In this document: piece by piece, positions 43,117 through 51,116 of the stretch
How the letters are laid out: every line of letters begins with the position of its first letter
How positions within the stretch are numbered: position 1 is the first letter of the stretch
Source: Streptomyces sp. NBC_00523
Lineage (GTDB): Bacteria > Actinomycetota > Actinomycetes > Streptomycetales > Streptomycetaceae
Reading direction: 5' to 3'
NCBI RefSeq assembly: GCF_036346615.1
Contig: NZ_CP107836.1
Location: 6,944,001-7,008,000 of the forward strand
DNA length: 64,000 bases
Notes under the pieces: generated by a model
The model's input: only the letters and a program-made list of their open reading frames with translations
Databases searched by the model: none
What the model was told of the DNA's origin: nothing
Program-made: the position numbers and the translations under genes

Positions 43117-43132
43117 ATACCCCCCTGGGTAT
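43117..43132. promoter_or_regulatory. CsoR/CstR-type operator upstream of the rhodanese gene
   Basis: ATACCC-CCCT-GGGTAT is a perfect inverted repeat with a C/G-run centre. It closely matches operators I recall for persulfide sensor CstR and copper sensor CsoR (ATACCC-type arms around a C/G centre). Upstream of a rhodanese gene, CstR-like persulfide sensing is the natural reading. No CsoR-family gene is in the window. Confidence 0.65.
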
Positions 43133-43187
43133 CAAAGCCGTTCGTGTCACGGGTCTCACCCCCCGCCTTGCCGGTTAGCCTGCGGAT

Positions 43188-43919
43188 ATGACCGAGCAGT
43201 TGAAGCCCATGCCCGAGGACTGGCGGCGCGCGCTCGCCGTGGTCGCACACCCCGACGACCTGGAGTACGGCTGCGCGGCAGCGGTGGCCGGCTGGACCGA
43301 CGCCGGACGCGAGGTCACGTATCTGCTGGCGACCAGGGGCGAGGCCGGGATCGACACCCTCGAACCGGAGAAGTGCGGGCCGCTGCGCGAGCGCGAGCAG
43401 CGGGCGAGCGCGGCGGCCGTCGGCGTCTCCCGCGTCGAGTTCCTGGGCCACCGTGACGGGGTGATCGAGTACGGCGTCCCGCTCCGCCGGGACATCGCGG
43501 CCGCCATCCGCCGGTACCGCCCCGAGTTGGTGATCACGCTCAACCACCGTGACACCTGGGGCGGGGTCGCGTGGAACACGCCGGACCACCGCGCCGTCGG
43601 CCGCGCCACGCTCGACGCGGCGGGCGACGCGGGCAACCGCTGGATCTTCCCGGAGTTGGGGGAGCAGGGCCTCGAACCGTGGGACGGCGTGCGCTGGGTG
43701 GCCGTGGCGGGCTCGTCCACGCCCACCCACGCGGTGGACGCGACCGCCGGTCTGGAACGGTCGGTGCAGTCCCTCCTGGCCCACCGCACGTACATCGAAG
43801 TCCTCACGGACGAGGACCCCGAGACCTACTGCCGCACTTTCCTCACCGGCAACGCCGAGGCCGCCGCCGACCGCTTCGGCGGGCGTCCGGCCGTCCCGTT
43901 CGAGCTCTTCGCCCGGTAG
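43188..43919 (+). CDS. PIG-L family deacetylase
   Basis: The 243-residue Zn-dependent deacetylase has the LmbE/PIG-L signature AHPDDLEYGCAAA (His21, Asp23 and Asp24 region), the HRDGVIEYG segment, and the third zinc ligand in NTPDHRAVGRATLDA. Family members deacetylate N-acetylglucosaminyl compounds such as mycothiol precursors and conjugates (MshB, Mca) or antibiotic intermediates. It differs from MshB in length and loops, so the substrate is open. ATG at 43188 is divergent from the rhodanese gene; the shared CstR-like operator could control both. Confidence 0.85.
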   Translation: MTEQLKPMPEDWRRALAVVAHPDDLEYGCAAAVAGWTDAGREVTYLLATRGEAGIDTLEPEKCGPLREREQRASAAAVGVSRVEFLGHRDGVIEYGVPLRRDIAAAIRRYRPELVITLNHRDTWGGVAWNTPDHRAVGRATLDAAGDAGNRWIFPELGEQGLEPWDGVRWVAVAGSSTPTHAVDATAGLERSVQSLLAHRTYIEVLTDEDPETYCRTFLTGNAEAAADRFGGRPAVPFELFAR

Positions 43920-43964
43920 TCGCACAGGGGCGGGTGGCCGTAAAACCGCAGGTCGGCGCGTTGA

Positions 43965-43984
43965 TGTTGTCCAGACCATTGACA
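43965..43984 (+). promoter_or_regulatory. DasR-like dre site overlapping a -35 element
   Basis: TGTTGTCCAGACCATT (43965-43980) matches 12 of 16 positions of the DasR site AGTGGTCTAGACCACT. TTGACA at 43979-43984 overlaps its right edge; no clear -10 is seen. DasR is the N-acetylglucosamine-responsive repressor of Streptomyces, and the downstream gene is a hexosaminidase, which supports the assignment. Confidence 0.6.
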
Positions 43985-44060
43985 TGTAAGCGCCAGGATG
44001 TTGAATTCAGTGACGTTGTGTTGCGCGACTTTGGTGTCCTGAGTGACCAATGGAGGATCT

Positions 44061-46724
44061 GTGACGCCTCGCCCGCCCCGCATCACCGCTCTCACCGCCG
44101 CCGCGGCCCTGCTCGCAGGCGGCATGCTGGCCGCCGGACCATCCGCCCGGGCGGCCGGAAGCCCGCCAGCACCGGCCACGGCCCGGGACACACCCACGAT
44201 CACCCCGACCCCGCAGTCCGCCGAGCCTCGCCCCGACCGGGTGACCGTCACCCCCACCGTCACCCTGATCGCGGGCGAGACCGCGGACGGGCCCACGCTC
44301 GACTTGGTGGAGAAGGCCCTGCGCGAGGCGGGCGCCCAGCACGTCGTCCGCGCGGAGCGCCCCGTCCCCGGCAGGCTCACGGTGTACGCGGGTGACGCCG
44401 CCGCCCTCGCCGCGCAGAAGCTCGACGGGCCCGCCGGACTGCCCGCCGAGGGCTACGTCCTCGGGATCGGCGCCGGCCGGATCGTCCTCGCCGGCAAGGA
44501 CTCCACCGGCACCTACTACGCGGCGCAGACCCTGCGCCAGGTCCTGCCGCACCGGGGCCACCCGGGCGGCAAGGCCGCCGGACTCGCCGTGCGCGACTGG
44601 CCCGGCACCGCGCTGCGCGGGGTCATCGAGGGTTTCTACGGCACCCCGTGGTCGCACGAGGCCCGCCTCGACCAGCTCGACTACTACGGCGAGCACAAGA
44701 TGAACATCTACGTGTACTCGCCCAAGGACGACGACTACCTCCGGGCCAAGTGGCGCGACCCCTACCCCGCCGACCGGCTGGCGCAGATCAAGGACCTCGC
44801 CGACCGGGCGGCCCTGCGGCACGTCGAGTTCACCTACGCCCTCTCACCCGGCCTCTCGGTCTGCTACAGCTCCGACGCGGACGTGCAGGCGCTCATCGGC
44901 AAGTTCCGGACGATGTGGGACATCGGCGTCCGCACCTTCGCGGTCCCGCTGGACGACATCAGCTACACCAACTGGAACTGCGACGCCGACAAGGCGAAGT
45001 GGGGGACCGGTGGCGGCGCGGCGGGCGCTGCCCAGGCCCATCTGCTCAACCGGGTCAACCAGGAGTTCATCGCCACCCACCCCGGCGCCCAGCCGCTCCA
45101 GATGGTCCCCACCGAGTACTACAACGTCAGCTCGTCGGCGTACAAGACGGCCCTGTCCGGACAGCTCGACCCCGATGTGCTGGTCGAGTGGACCGGGGTC
45201 GGGGTCGTCGCCCCCACCATGACGGTCGCTCAGGCGGACGCCGCCCGTAAGGTGTTCGGCCACCCGATCCTGACCTGGGACAACTACCCGGTCAACGACT
45301 ACGCCACGAACCGCCTCCTGCTCGGACCGTTCAACGGCCGCGAGAAGGGGCTGCCCGGGCGGCTCGCCGGCATCACCGCCAACCCGATGATCCAGTCGTA
45401 CGCGTCAAAGCTCTCGCTGTACACCGTCGCCGACTACGCCTGGAACGACGCCGCCTACGACCCGCGCGCGTCCTGGGGCAAGGGCATCGAGGAGTACGCG
45501 GGCGGCGACGCCCGGACCGCGAAGGCGCTGCGGGCCTTCGCGGACGTCAACTACAGCTCCGCGCTCAACACCGCGAAGGCGCCCGAGCTGTCCGCCGCCT
45601 TTGCCCGCTACTGGGAGTCCGGGGACGCGAGGCGGCTCGACGCCGTCCTCGCCTCGCTGGGCGCGGCCCCCGCCCGGCTGCGCGCGGCCCTCCCCGACCG
45701 GGGCTTCATCGCCGACTCCGGCCCCTGGTTGGACGCCACCGAGTCCTGGGCGACCGCCGCGCGCACGGCCCTGCGCATGGTCGAGGCCGCCCGCGCCGGG
45801 AAGGGCGCCCGGGCATGGGAACTCCGGCAGCGGCTGCCCGCGCAGGTGGAGCGCGCCGCCTCGTTCACGTACACCGGGCTCGACGGGCGCAAGGTGCCGG
45901 TGCTGGTCGGGGACGGGCAGCTGGACGGGTTCACCGACGCCGCCACCGCCGCGTACGACCGGAAGCTCGGTGTGAGCGGCAGGCCGACGGCCTCGACGAG
46001 CCTGGGCACGTACCAGGACAACACCGTTGCCCGGATGCTCGACGGCGACGACTCCACGTACTTCTGGAGTGACGGGGCGCCCGCCGCCGGGGACCAGCTG
46101 ACCGTGGACCTCGGCGCGTCCCGGACCATCGGCTCCGTCACGCTCGCCATGGCCAAGCCGGGCAGCGCCGACGACTACCTGCACGAGGGCGTCCTCGAAT
46201 ACTCGGAGGACGGCAAGAGCTGGCAGAAGCTCGCGGACTTCTCCGGGAAGCCCGACGTCACGGCGGCCCCGCCGGCAGGGACGAAGGCGCGCTACGTGCG
46301 GGCCCGGGCCACCGCCGGGCAGAGCAGCTGGGTCGTCGTGCGCGCGTTCCAGGTCGCGACCACGGACGGCACGGTCACCGGCAACCCGCCCGCCGCCACC
46401 GGCTCCTCGCTGCGCGCGGCGGCCGACGGCGACCCGGGCACCGTGTACGAGGGCGCGCGGGCGCCCGTGAAGGGTGACGCGCTGGAGTTGGACCTCGGCG
46501 CCGCGCGGCCGGTCGGCTCGGTGACGGTGCTGCGGCCGTCCGGCGCCGAGGGCACCGCCGACGTCCAGCTGCGTACGGCGGACGGCACCTGGCACACCGT
46601 GGGCGCGCTGCACGGCGCCTACACCGCCATCGACACCGCCGGACGCACCGCCGACGCCGTGCGGCTGGCCTGGCGGGCCGGACCGGCCGCTCCCCAGGTC
46701 GCCGAGGTGGTCGTGGGCGAGTAG
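44061..46724 (+). CDS. secreted GH84 beta-N-acetylglucosaminidase with two C-terminal CBM32-like domains
   Basis: The 887-residue exported enzyme removes terminal GlcNAc with substrate assistance. A signal peptide (about 1-33) precedes an N-terminal GH20b-like domain (about 45-175). The GH84 barrel follows (about 180-460; RGVIEGFYGTPWSHE) with the catalytic aspartate pair Asp298-Asp299 in VPLDDISY. A helical domain (about 470-620) and two F5/8 type C-like sugar-binding regions (about 635-775 and 785-885) end the protein. GTG at 44061 is chosen for GGAGG six nt upstream; an in-frame GTG at 44043 lacks one. The DasR-like site upstream implies induction by aminosugars. Confidence 0.92.
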   Translation: MTPRPPRITALTAAAALLAGGMLAAGPSARAAGSPPAPATARDTPTITPTPQSAEPRPDRVTVTPTVTLIAGETADGPTLDLVEKALREAGAQHVVRAERPVPGRLTVYAGDAAALAAQKLDGPAGLPAEGYVLGIGAGRIVLAGKDSTGTYYAAQTLRQVLPHRGHPGGKAAGLAVRDWPGTALRGVIEGFYGTPWSHEARLDQLDYYGEHKMNIYVYSPKDDDYLRAKWRDPYPADRLAQIKDLADRAALRHVEFTYALSPGLSVCYSSDADVQALIGKFRTMWDIGVRTFAVPLDDISYTNWNCDADKAKWGTGGGAAGAAQAHLLNRVNQEFIATHPGAQPLQMVPTEYYNVSSSAYKTALSGQLDPDVLVEWTGVGVVAPTMTVAQADAARKVFGHPILTWDNYPVNDYATNRLLLGPFNGREKGLPGRLAGITANPMIQSYASKLSLYTVADYAWNDAAYDPRASWGKGIEEYAGGDARTAKALRAFADVNYSSALNTAKAPELSAAFARYWESGDARRLDAVLASLGAAPARLRAALPDRGFIADSGPWLDATESWATAARTALRMVEAARAGKGARAWELRQRLPAQVERAASFTYTGLDGRKVPVLVGDGQLDGFTDAATAAYDRKLGVSGRPTASTSLGTYQDNTVARMLDGDDSTYFWSDGAPAAGDQLTVDLGASRTIGSVTLAMAKPGSADDYLHEGVLEYSEDGKSWQKLADFSGKPDVTAAPPAGTKARYVRARATAGQSSWVVVRAFQVATTDGTVTGNPPAATGSSLRAAADGDPGTVYEGARAPVKGDALELDLGAARPVGSVTVLRPSGAEGTADVQLRTADGTWHTVGALHGAYTAIDTAGRTADAVRLAWRAGPAAPQVAEVVVGE

Positions 46725-46738
46725 CCCTCGCGTACGGT

Positions 46739-46783
46739 CGTGCGCCCGGCGCTCCGCGTTCCGCGTGGAGCGCCGGGCGCACG
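46739..46783 (+). terminator. hairpin terminator after GH84 gene
   Basis: Perfect 17-bp arms (CGTGCGCCCGGCGCTCC and complement) with an 11-nt loop begin 15 bp after the stop. Confidence 0.85.
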
Positions 46784-46840
46784 GGCGTGTTCGGGACCGT
46801 TGTTCCGAAGGTTGTCCCGGAGGTTGTTCCCACGGAGGCA

Positions 46841-46852
46841 AGCGACCGCTTA
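46841..46852. promoter_or_regulatory. TetR-type operator upstream of the acyl-CoA dehydrogenase operon
   Basis: AAGCG-AC-CGCTT is a perfect dyad 49 bp before the first start codon, followed by TTAGTATG. AAGC/GCTT-type dyads are typical of TetR operators controlling fatty-acid and CoA-thioester catabolism in actinobacteria. The repressor gene is not adjacent. Confidence 0.5.
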
Positions 46853-46900
46853 GTATGCGCCGGAGCAGTGGTAATGCCGACAGTGTTGTGGAGGCCCCTC

Positions 46901-47869
46901 ATGCAGGCATGGCGAGTGCACCGGAACGGCGAGCCGAGCGAGGTGATGCGGCTGGAGGAGACGGACCGGCCGGTGCCCGGCGACGGGCAGGTGCTGGTCG
47001 AGGTGCTCGCGGCGAACATCAACTTCCCCGACGCGCTGCTCTGCCGCGGCCAGTACCAGGTACGGCCCCCGCTGCCGTTCACCCCGGGCGTCGAGATCTG
47101 CGGCCGCACCGAGGACGGGCGCCGGGTGCTCGCCACCCCCGCCCTGCCGCACGGCGGCCTCACCGAGTACGTCGTCGCCGACGAGGCGGCCCTGCTGGAC
47201 GCCCCGGAATCCCTGGACGACGCGGAGGCCGCGGCCCTGCACATCGGCTACCAGACCGGCTGGTTCGGGCTGCACCGGCGCGCCCACCTGAAGACGGGGG
47301 AGACCCTGCTCGTGCACGCCGCCGCAGGCGGGGTCGGGAGCGCCGCCGTCCAGCTCGGCAAGGCTGCCGGCGCCACCGTCATCGGCGTCGTCGGCGGACC
47401 GGAGAAGGCGAAGGCCGCCGCCGCGCTCGGCTGCGACCTGGTCATCGACCGGCGCACCGAGGACATCGTCGCCGCGGTCAAGGAGTTCACCGGCGGCCGG
47501 GGCGCCGACGTCGTCTACGACCCGGTCGGCGGGGACGCGTACGCCAAGTCCGTGAAGTGCATCGCCTTCGAGGGGCGCATCGTCGTCGTCGGCTTCGCCT
47601 CCGGCACGATCCCCACCCCCGCGCTCAACCACGCCCTCGTCAAGAACTACTCCGTCCTCGGCCTCCACTGGGGCCTCTACAACACCAAGGACCCGCAGGC
47701 CGTACGCGACTGCCACCGGGAGCTGACCCGGCTCGCCGCCGAGGGCGTCATCAAGCCGCTGATCAGCGAGCGGGCCACGATGGCCGAGGCGGCCGCCGCC
47801 GTCCAGCGCGTCGCCGACGGCACCAGCACCGGCCGCATCGTCGTCCTCCCGTCAGGAGCCGCCCGATGA
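46901..47869 (+). CDS. NADPH:quinone oxidoreductase-like MDR enzyme
   Basis: The 322-residue medium-chain dehydrogenase/reductase of the zeta-crystallin/QOR type lacks zinc ligands. It shows the N-terminal GroES-like fold (NINFPDALLCRGQYQ), the Rossmann motif VHAAAGGVGSAAVQLGKAAGA (about 138-158), and YDPVGGDAY. It reduces quinones or enoyl-type substrates with NADPH. ATG at 46901 has GGAGG upstream. It is the first gene of a three-gene operon with two acyl-CoA dehydrogenases, suggesting a role in redox steps of acyl-CoA catabolism rather than general quinone defence. Confidence 0.88.
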   Translation: MQAWRVHRNGEPSEVMRLEETDRPVPGDGQVLVEVLAANINFPDALLCRGQYQVRPPLPFTPGVEICGRTEDGRRVLATPALPHGGLTEYVVADEAALLDAPESLDDAEAAALHIGYQTGWFGLHRRAHLKTGETLLVHAAAGGVGSAAVQLGKAAGATVIGVVGGPEKAKAAAALGCDLVIDRRTEDIVAAVKEFTGGRGADVVYDPVGGDAYAKSVKCIAFEGRIVVVGFASGTIPTPALNHALVKNYSVLGLHWGLYNTKDPQAVRDCHRELTRLAAEGVIKPLISERATMAEAAAAVQRVADGTSTGRIVVLPSGAAR

Positions 47870-49053
47870 CCGCACCCGACGCCGCCGAGCTGCGCCGCCG
47901 CACGCGCGAACTGCTCGCCGCGCACCCCCCGGCGACCACCGGGCGCACCGACTTCCTCAAGGCGCGCTTCGACGCCGGACTCGCCTGGGTGCACTACCCG
48001 GCCGGGCTCGGCGGACTGGACGCACCGCGTTCCCTCCAGCCCGTGGTCGACGCCGAATTCGCCGCCGCGCACGCCCCCGACAACGACCCGCGCCGCATCG
48101 GCATCGGCCTCGGCATGGCCGCCCCGACCATCCTCGGCTTCGGCACCGACGAGCAGAAGCAGCGGTTCCTGCGACCCCTGTGGGTGGGGGAGGAGGTCTG
48201 GTGCCAGCTCTTCAGCGAACCCGGCGCCGGTTCCGACCTCGCGGCCCTCGGTACGCGCGCCGTGCGCGACGGCGAGGACTGGGTGGTCGACGGGCAGAAG
48301 GTGTGGACCTCCAGTGCCCACCTGGCGCGCTGGGCGATCCTCATCGCCCGCACCGACCCCGACCTGCCCAAGCACCGCGGCATCAGCTACTTCATCTGCG
48401 ACATGACCGACCCCGGCGTCGAGGTCCGTCCGCTCCGTCAGATCACCGGCGAGGCCGAGTTCAACGAGGTCTTCCTCACCGGAGTGCGCATCCCCGACAG
48501 CCACCGGCTCGGGCCCGTCGGCGAGGGCTGGAAGGTCGCCCGGACCACCCTCATGAACGAGCGCGTCTCCATCGGCGGCTCCCGCATCCCCCGCGAGGGC
48601 GGCATGATCGGCCCGGTCGCCAGGACCTGGCGCGAACGGCCCGAACTGCGCACCCACGACCTGCATCAGCGCCTGCTCACCCTGTGGGTCGAGGCGGAGG
48701 TCGCCCGGCTGACCGGTGAGCGCCTGCGCCAGCAGCTCGTCGCCGGGCAGCCCGGCCCCGAGGGCTCCGGCATGAAGCTCGCCTTCGCCCGGCTCAACCA
48801 GGAGATCAGCGGCCTCGAAGTGGAACTCCTCGGCGACGAGGGCCTGCTGTACAGCGACTGGACGATGCGGCGTCCCGAACTGGTCGACTTCACCGGCCGC
48901 GACGCCGGCTACCGCTACCTCCGCTCCAAGGGCAACTCCATCGAGGGCGGTACGAGCGAGGTACTGCTCAACATCGTCGCCGAGCGCGTACTCGGTCTGC
49001 CCTCCGAGCCCCGCAACGACAAGGACGTCGCCTGGAAGGACCTCTCCCGATGA
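47866..49053 (+). CDS. acyl-CoA dehydrogenase
   Basis: The 395-residue flavoenzyme shows the FAD/substrate motifs CQLFSEPGAGSDLA (about 114-127) and WVVDGQKVWTSSAH (about 137-150). The C-terminal helical domain carries GGTSEVLLNIVAERVLGLP. It introduces an alpha-beta double bond into an acyl-CoA. ATG at 47866 overlaps the oxidoreductase stop (ATGA), and its own stop overlaps the next dehydrogenase. Paired, non-identical dehydrogenases like these often form heteromeric enzymes for bulky substrates such as steroid side chains. Confidence 0.9.
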   Translation: MTAPDAAELRRRTRELLAAHPPATTGRTDFLKARFDAGLAWVHYPAGLGGLDAPRSLQPVVDAEFAAAHAPDNDPRRIGIGLGMAAPTILGFGTDEQKQRFLRPLWVGEEVWCQLFSEPGAGSDLAALGTRAVRDGEDWVVDGQKVWTSSAHLARWAILIARTDPDLPKHRGISYFICDMTDPGVEVRPLRQITGEAEFNEVFLTGVRIPDSHRLGPVGEGWKVARTTLMNERVSIGGSRIPREGGMIGPVARTWRERPELRTHDLHQRLLTLWVEAEVARLTGERLRQQLVAGQPGPEGSGMKLAFARLNQEISGLEVELLGDEGLLYSDWTMRRPELVDFTGRDAGYRYLRSKGNSIEGGTSEVLLNIVAERVLGLPSEPRNDKDVAWKDLSR

Positions 49054-50174
49054 CCGCACGGACCGAAGCAGGCCAGGCACCCGACCTCCTCTACTCCGAG
49101 GCCGAGGAGGACCTGCGCGCCGCCGTCCGCTCCCTGCTGGCGGACCGGGCCGGCGCGCCGTCGGTGATCGCGCGCACCGAGTCCGACACGCCGTACGACC
49201 CGCAGCTGTGGAAGGCGCTCGCCACCGGCATCGGCGCCGCCGGGCTCCTGGTGCCCGAGGAGCTGGGCGGCCAGGGCGCCACGCACCGCGAGGCCGCCGT
49301 CGTGCTGGAGGAGCTGGGCCGCAGCGTCGCGCCCGCGCCGTTCCTGACCAGCTCCGTCGTCGCCACCGAGACGCTGCTGGCGCTCGGCGCGCAGGACGGG
49401 CCGGCCGCGGAACTCCTCGCCGGACTCGCCGAGGGACGCCAGGTCGCGGTGGTGGCCGTGCCGTTCGCGGCCGCTTCGGCGGACGTGTACGCCTCGGTGG
49501 CGAGCGGCGCCCTGGACGGAACGCTCGGCCCGGTCGCCGACGCGGCCGCCGCCGATGTGTTCCTGGTGCCCACCGCGGACGGCCTGTACGCCGTGGCCAC
49601 GGACGCGCCCGGCGTACGCGTCGAACCGCTCGTCGCGCTCGACCTCACCCGCCCGCTCGCCACCGTCGCGCTCGACGGCGCCACCGGAATCCGCCTCGCG
49701 GACGCCGGAGCCGGAGCGCGCGCGGTGGACCGGGGGCTGTTGGCAGGGGCCGGGCTACTCGCCTCCGAGCAGCTGGGACTCGCCGAGTGGTGCCTCACCG
49801 AGACGGTGCGACACACCCGGGAACGCCACCAGTTCAACCGGCCCATCGGCTCCTTCCAGGCGCTCAAACACCGCATGGCGCAGCTCTGGCTGGAGGTCGT
49901 CTCGGCCCGGGCCGCCGCGCGAAACGCCGCCGACGCCCTCGCCACCGGCAGCCCCGACACGCCGTTGGCCGTGGCCGTCGCGCAGGCGTACTGCTCGAAG
50001 GTCGCGGTCCACGCCGCCGAGGAGTGCGTGCAGCTGCACGGCGGGATCGGGATGACCTGGGAGCACCCCGCGCACCTCTACCTGAAGCGGGCCAAGGCCG
50101 ACGCCACCGCGTACGGCACGGCGGGACGCCACCGGGACACCGTGGCCGCGCTCATGGAGTTGCCGGCGCCCTGA
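49050..50174 (+). CDS. second acyl-CoA dehydrogenase, probable heteromeric partner
   Basis: The 374-residue acyl-CoA dehydrogenase-like protein is more divergent than its neighbour. The N-terminal helical domain has AGLLVPEELGGQGATHREAAVVLEELG. The middle beta domain is shortened and lacks the clear SEPxAGSD motif. The C-terminal domain has HTRERHQFNRPIGSFQALKHRMAQ and VQLHGGIGMTWEHPAHLYLKRAK. Loss of middle-domain motifs fits the partner subunit of an alpha2-beta2 enzyme of the FadE type. ATG at 49050 overlaps the upstream stop by 4 nt. A strong terminator follows. Confidence 0.87.
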   Translation: MTARTEAGQAPDLLYSEAEEDLRAAVRSLLADRAGAPSVIARTESDTPYDPQLWKALATGIGAAGLLVPEELGGQGATHREAAVVLEELGRSVAPAPFLTSSVVATETLLALGAQDGPAAELLAGLAEGRQVAVVAVPFAAASADVYASVASGALDGTLGPVADAAAADVFLVPTADGLYAVATDAPGVRVEPLVALDLTRPLATVALDGATGIRLADAGAGARAVDRGLLAGAGLLASEQLGLAEWCLTETVRHTRERHQFNRPIGSFQALKHRMAQLWLEVVSARAAARNAADALATGSPDTPLAVAVAQAYCSKVAVHAAEECVQLHGGIGMTWEHPAHLYLKRAKADATAYGTAGRHRDTVAALMELPAP

Positions 50175-50180
50175 TGTTTC

Positions 50181-50221
50181 GCCGCCGGGGGCGCGGGAAC
50201 ACCCCGCGCCCCCGGCGGCGA
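50181..50221 (+). terminator. hairpin terminator after acyl-CoA dehydrogenase operon
   Basis: Perfect 18-bp arms (CGCCGCCGGGGGCGCGGG and complement) with a 5-nt loop lie just after the stop. Confidence 0.85.
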
Positions 50222-50360
50222 TCGATGCCCCTTCCCCGGTTCGGCGGCCGCGACTCAAGCGCTACCCGTTTGGCGGACACGCCGGTGCGCCGGACGGCCC
50301 GCAAGCTGCGCCACACTGACGCCGAATGCCGCAAATCAGGCGCGGCGGAGGAGGCTGGCC

Positions 50361-50555
50361 ATGGCAATTTCGATCTCAGTGGTGCTGCTTCTGCTGATTC
50401 TCGCGGTGGTCTTCCTCCGCAACGGCGGAATGAAGCTCTCGCACGCGCTGGTGTGCGGAATGCTCGGATTCCTTCTCGCGGGCACCAGCATGGCCCCCAC
50501 GATCCAGGACGGCATCACCGCCACCGCCGACGTGGTCAGCGGCATCAGGCCCTGA
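50361..50555 (+). CDS. small two-helix membrane protein of unknown function
   Basis: The 64-residue protein has a hydrophobic helix at 3-19 (ISISVVLLLLILAVVFL), a short polar turn RNGGMKLSHALV, a second hydrophobic stretch to about residue 42, and a polar tail ending in GIRP. ATG at 50361 has GGAGGAGG 8 nt upstream, so it is very probably translated. I recall similar small proteins in other Streptomyces, some on integrative elements, but no function is known. It stands alone between terminators. Confidence 0.7.
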   Translation: MAISISVVLLLLILAVVFLRNGGMKLSHALVCGMLGFLLAGTSMAPTIQDGITATADVVSGIRP

Positions 50556-50580
50556 CCGCTCGCACGGCACAGCTCGGCGG

Positions 50581-50606
50581 CCGGTCCCGTACCCGTACGG
50601 GACCGG
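50581..50606. terminator. bidirectional hairpin terminator
   Basis: Perfect 12-bp arms CCGGTCCCGTAC (50581-50592) and GTACGGGACCGG (50595-50606) with a 2-nt gap abut the stop codon of the convergent gene. Confidence 0.75.
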
Positions 50607-50915
50607 TCATTCCGAGCCCGCCGCCTGCTCGGGTCCGGGCTGAAGCACCGGAACCGTCGCCGCCGAGCCCTGCCGGACCGCCTCCACGGCGGCCGCGTGC
50701 AGCGCGCGGCTCGCTTCCTCGGACGGACAGGGCACGGGGCTGCCCGCCATGGTGAACCAGTCGGCCGCATCGGTGTACTGCACGGTGATCTGCGCCGTGC
50801 CCTCGGCCCAAGTGGTGTGGATGGTCAGGTCACCGGACAGCGGCCCGACCTCATCGGTGAGCACGCCGCCGTGCCCCGAATACACTCCGCGTGTTGTCCA
50901 GGACGCCCAGGTCAT
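50607..50915 (-). CDS. conserved hypothetical protein
   Basis: The 102-residue soluble protein is rich in Thr, Trp and Ala, with an early beta-rich part (SGDLTIHTTWAEGTAQITVQYTDAADWFTMAG) and a C-terminal helix. ATG at 50915 is the first plausible start after the shadow region; the ribosome site is weak (GAAAG). I recognise no domain. It is divergent from the PepSY lipoprotein across a 200-bp gap in which I see no clear operator. Confidence 0.55.
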   Translation of the reverse strand: MTWASWTTRGVYSGHGGVLTDEVGPLSGDLTIHTTWAEGTAQITVQYTDAADWFTMAGSPVPCPSEEASRALHAAAVEAVRQGSAATVPVLQPGPEQAAGSE

Positions 50916-51116
50916 GCTTTCAGGCTCGCACCAAAGCGGCCGGATCGCGACCCGCGTGACCAGGGAATTCGGACGGTTGTCGCATCTTCGCCCGCCGTGC
51001 ACGAAATCCCCCCGAACCCCGGCGACACGCGGAACCGGGACGGGATGGCGATCGATCGGGTGACACTGCCGGGTCATCCCACATGCCTGGGCCGCGCGGC
51101 GGTTAAGCATGCGGGC

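Noticed and set aside
44043..44060. GTG 44043 as start of the GH84 gene
   Set aside because: The internal GTG 44061 has GGAGG at ideal spacing and gives a normal signal peptide; the earlier one has no ribosome site.
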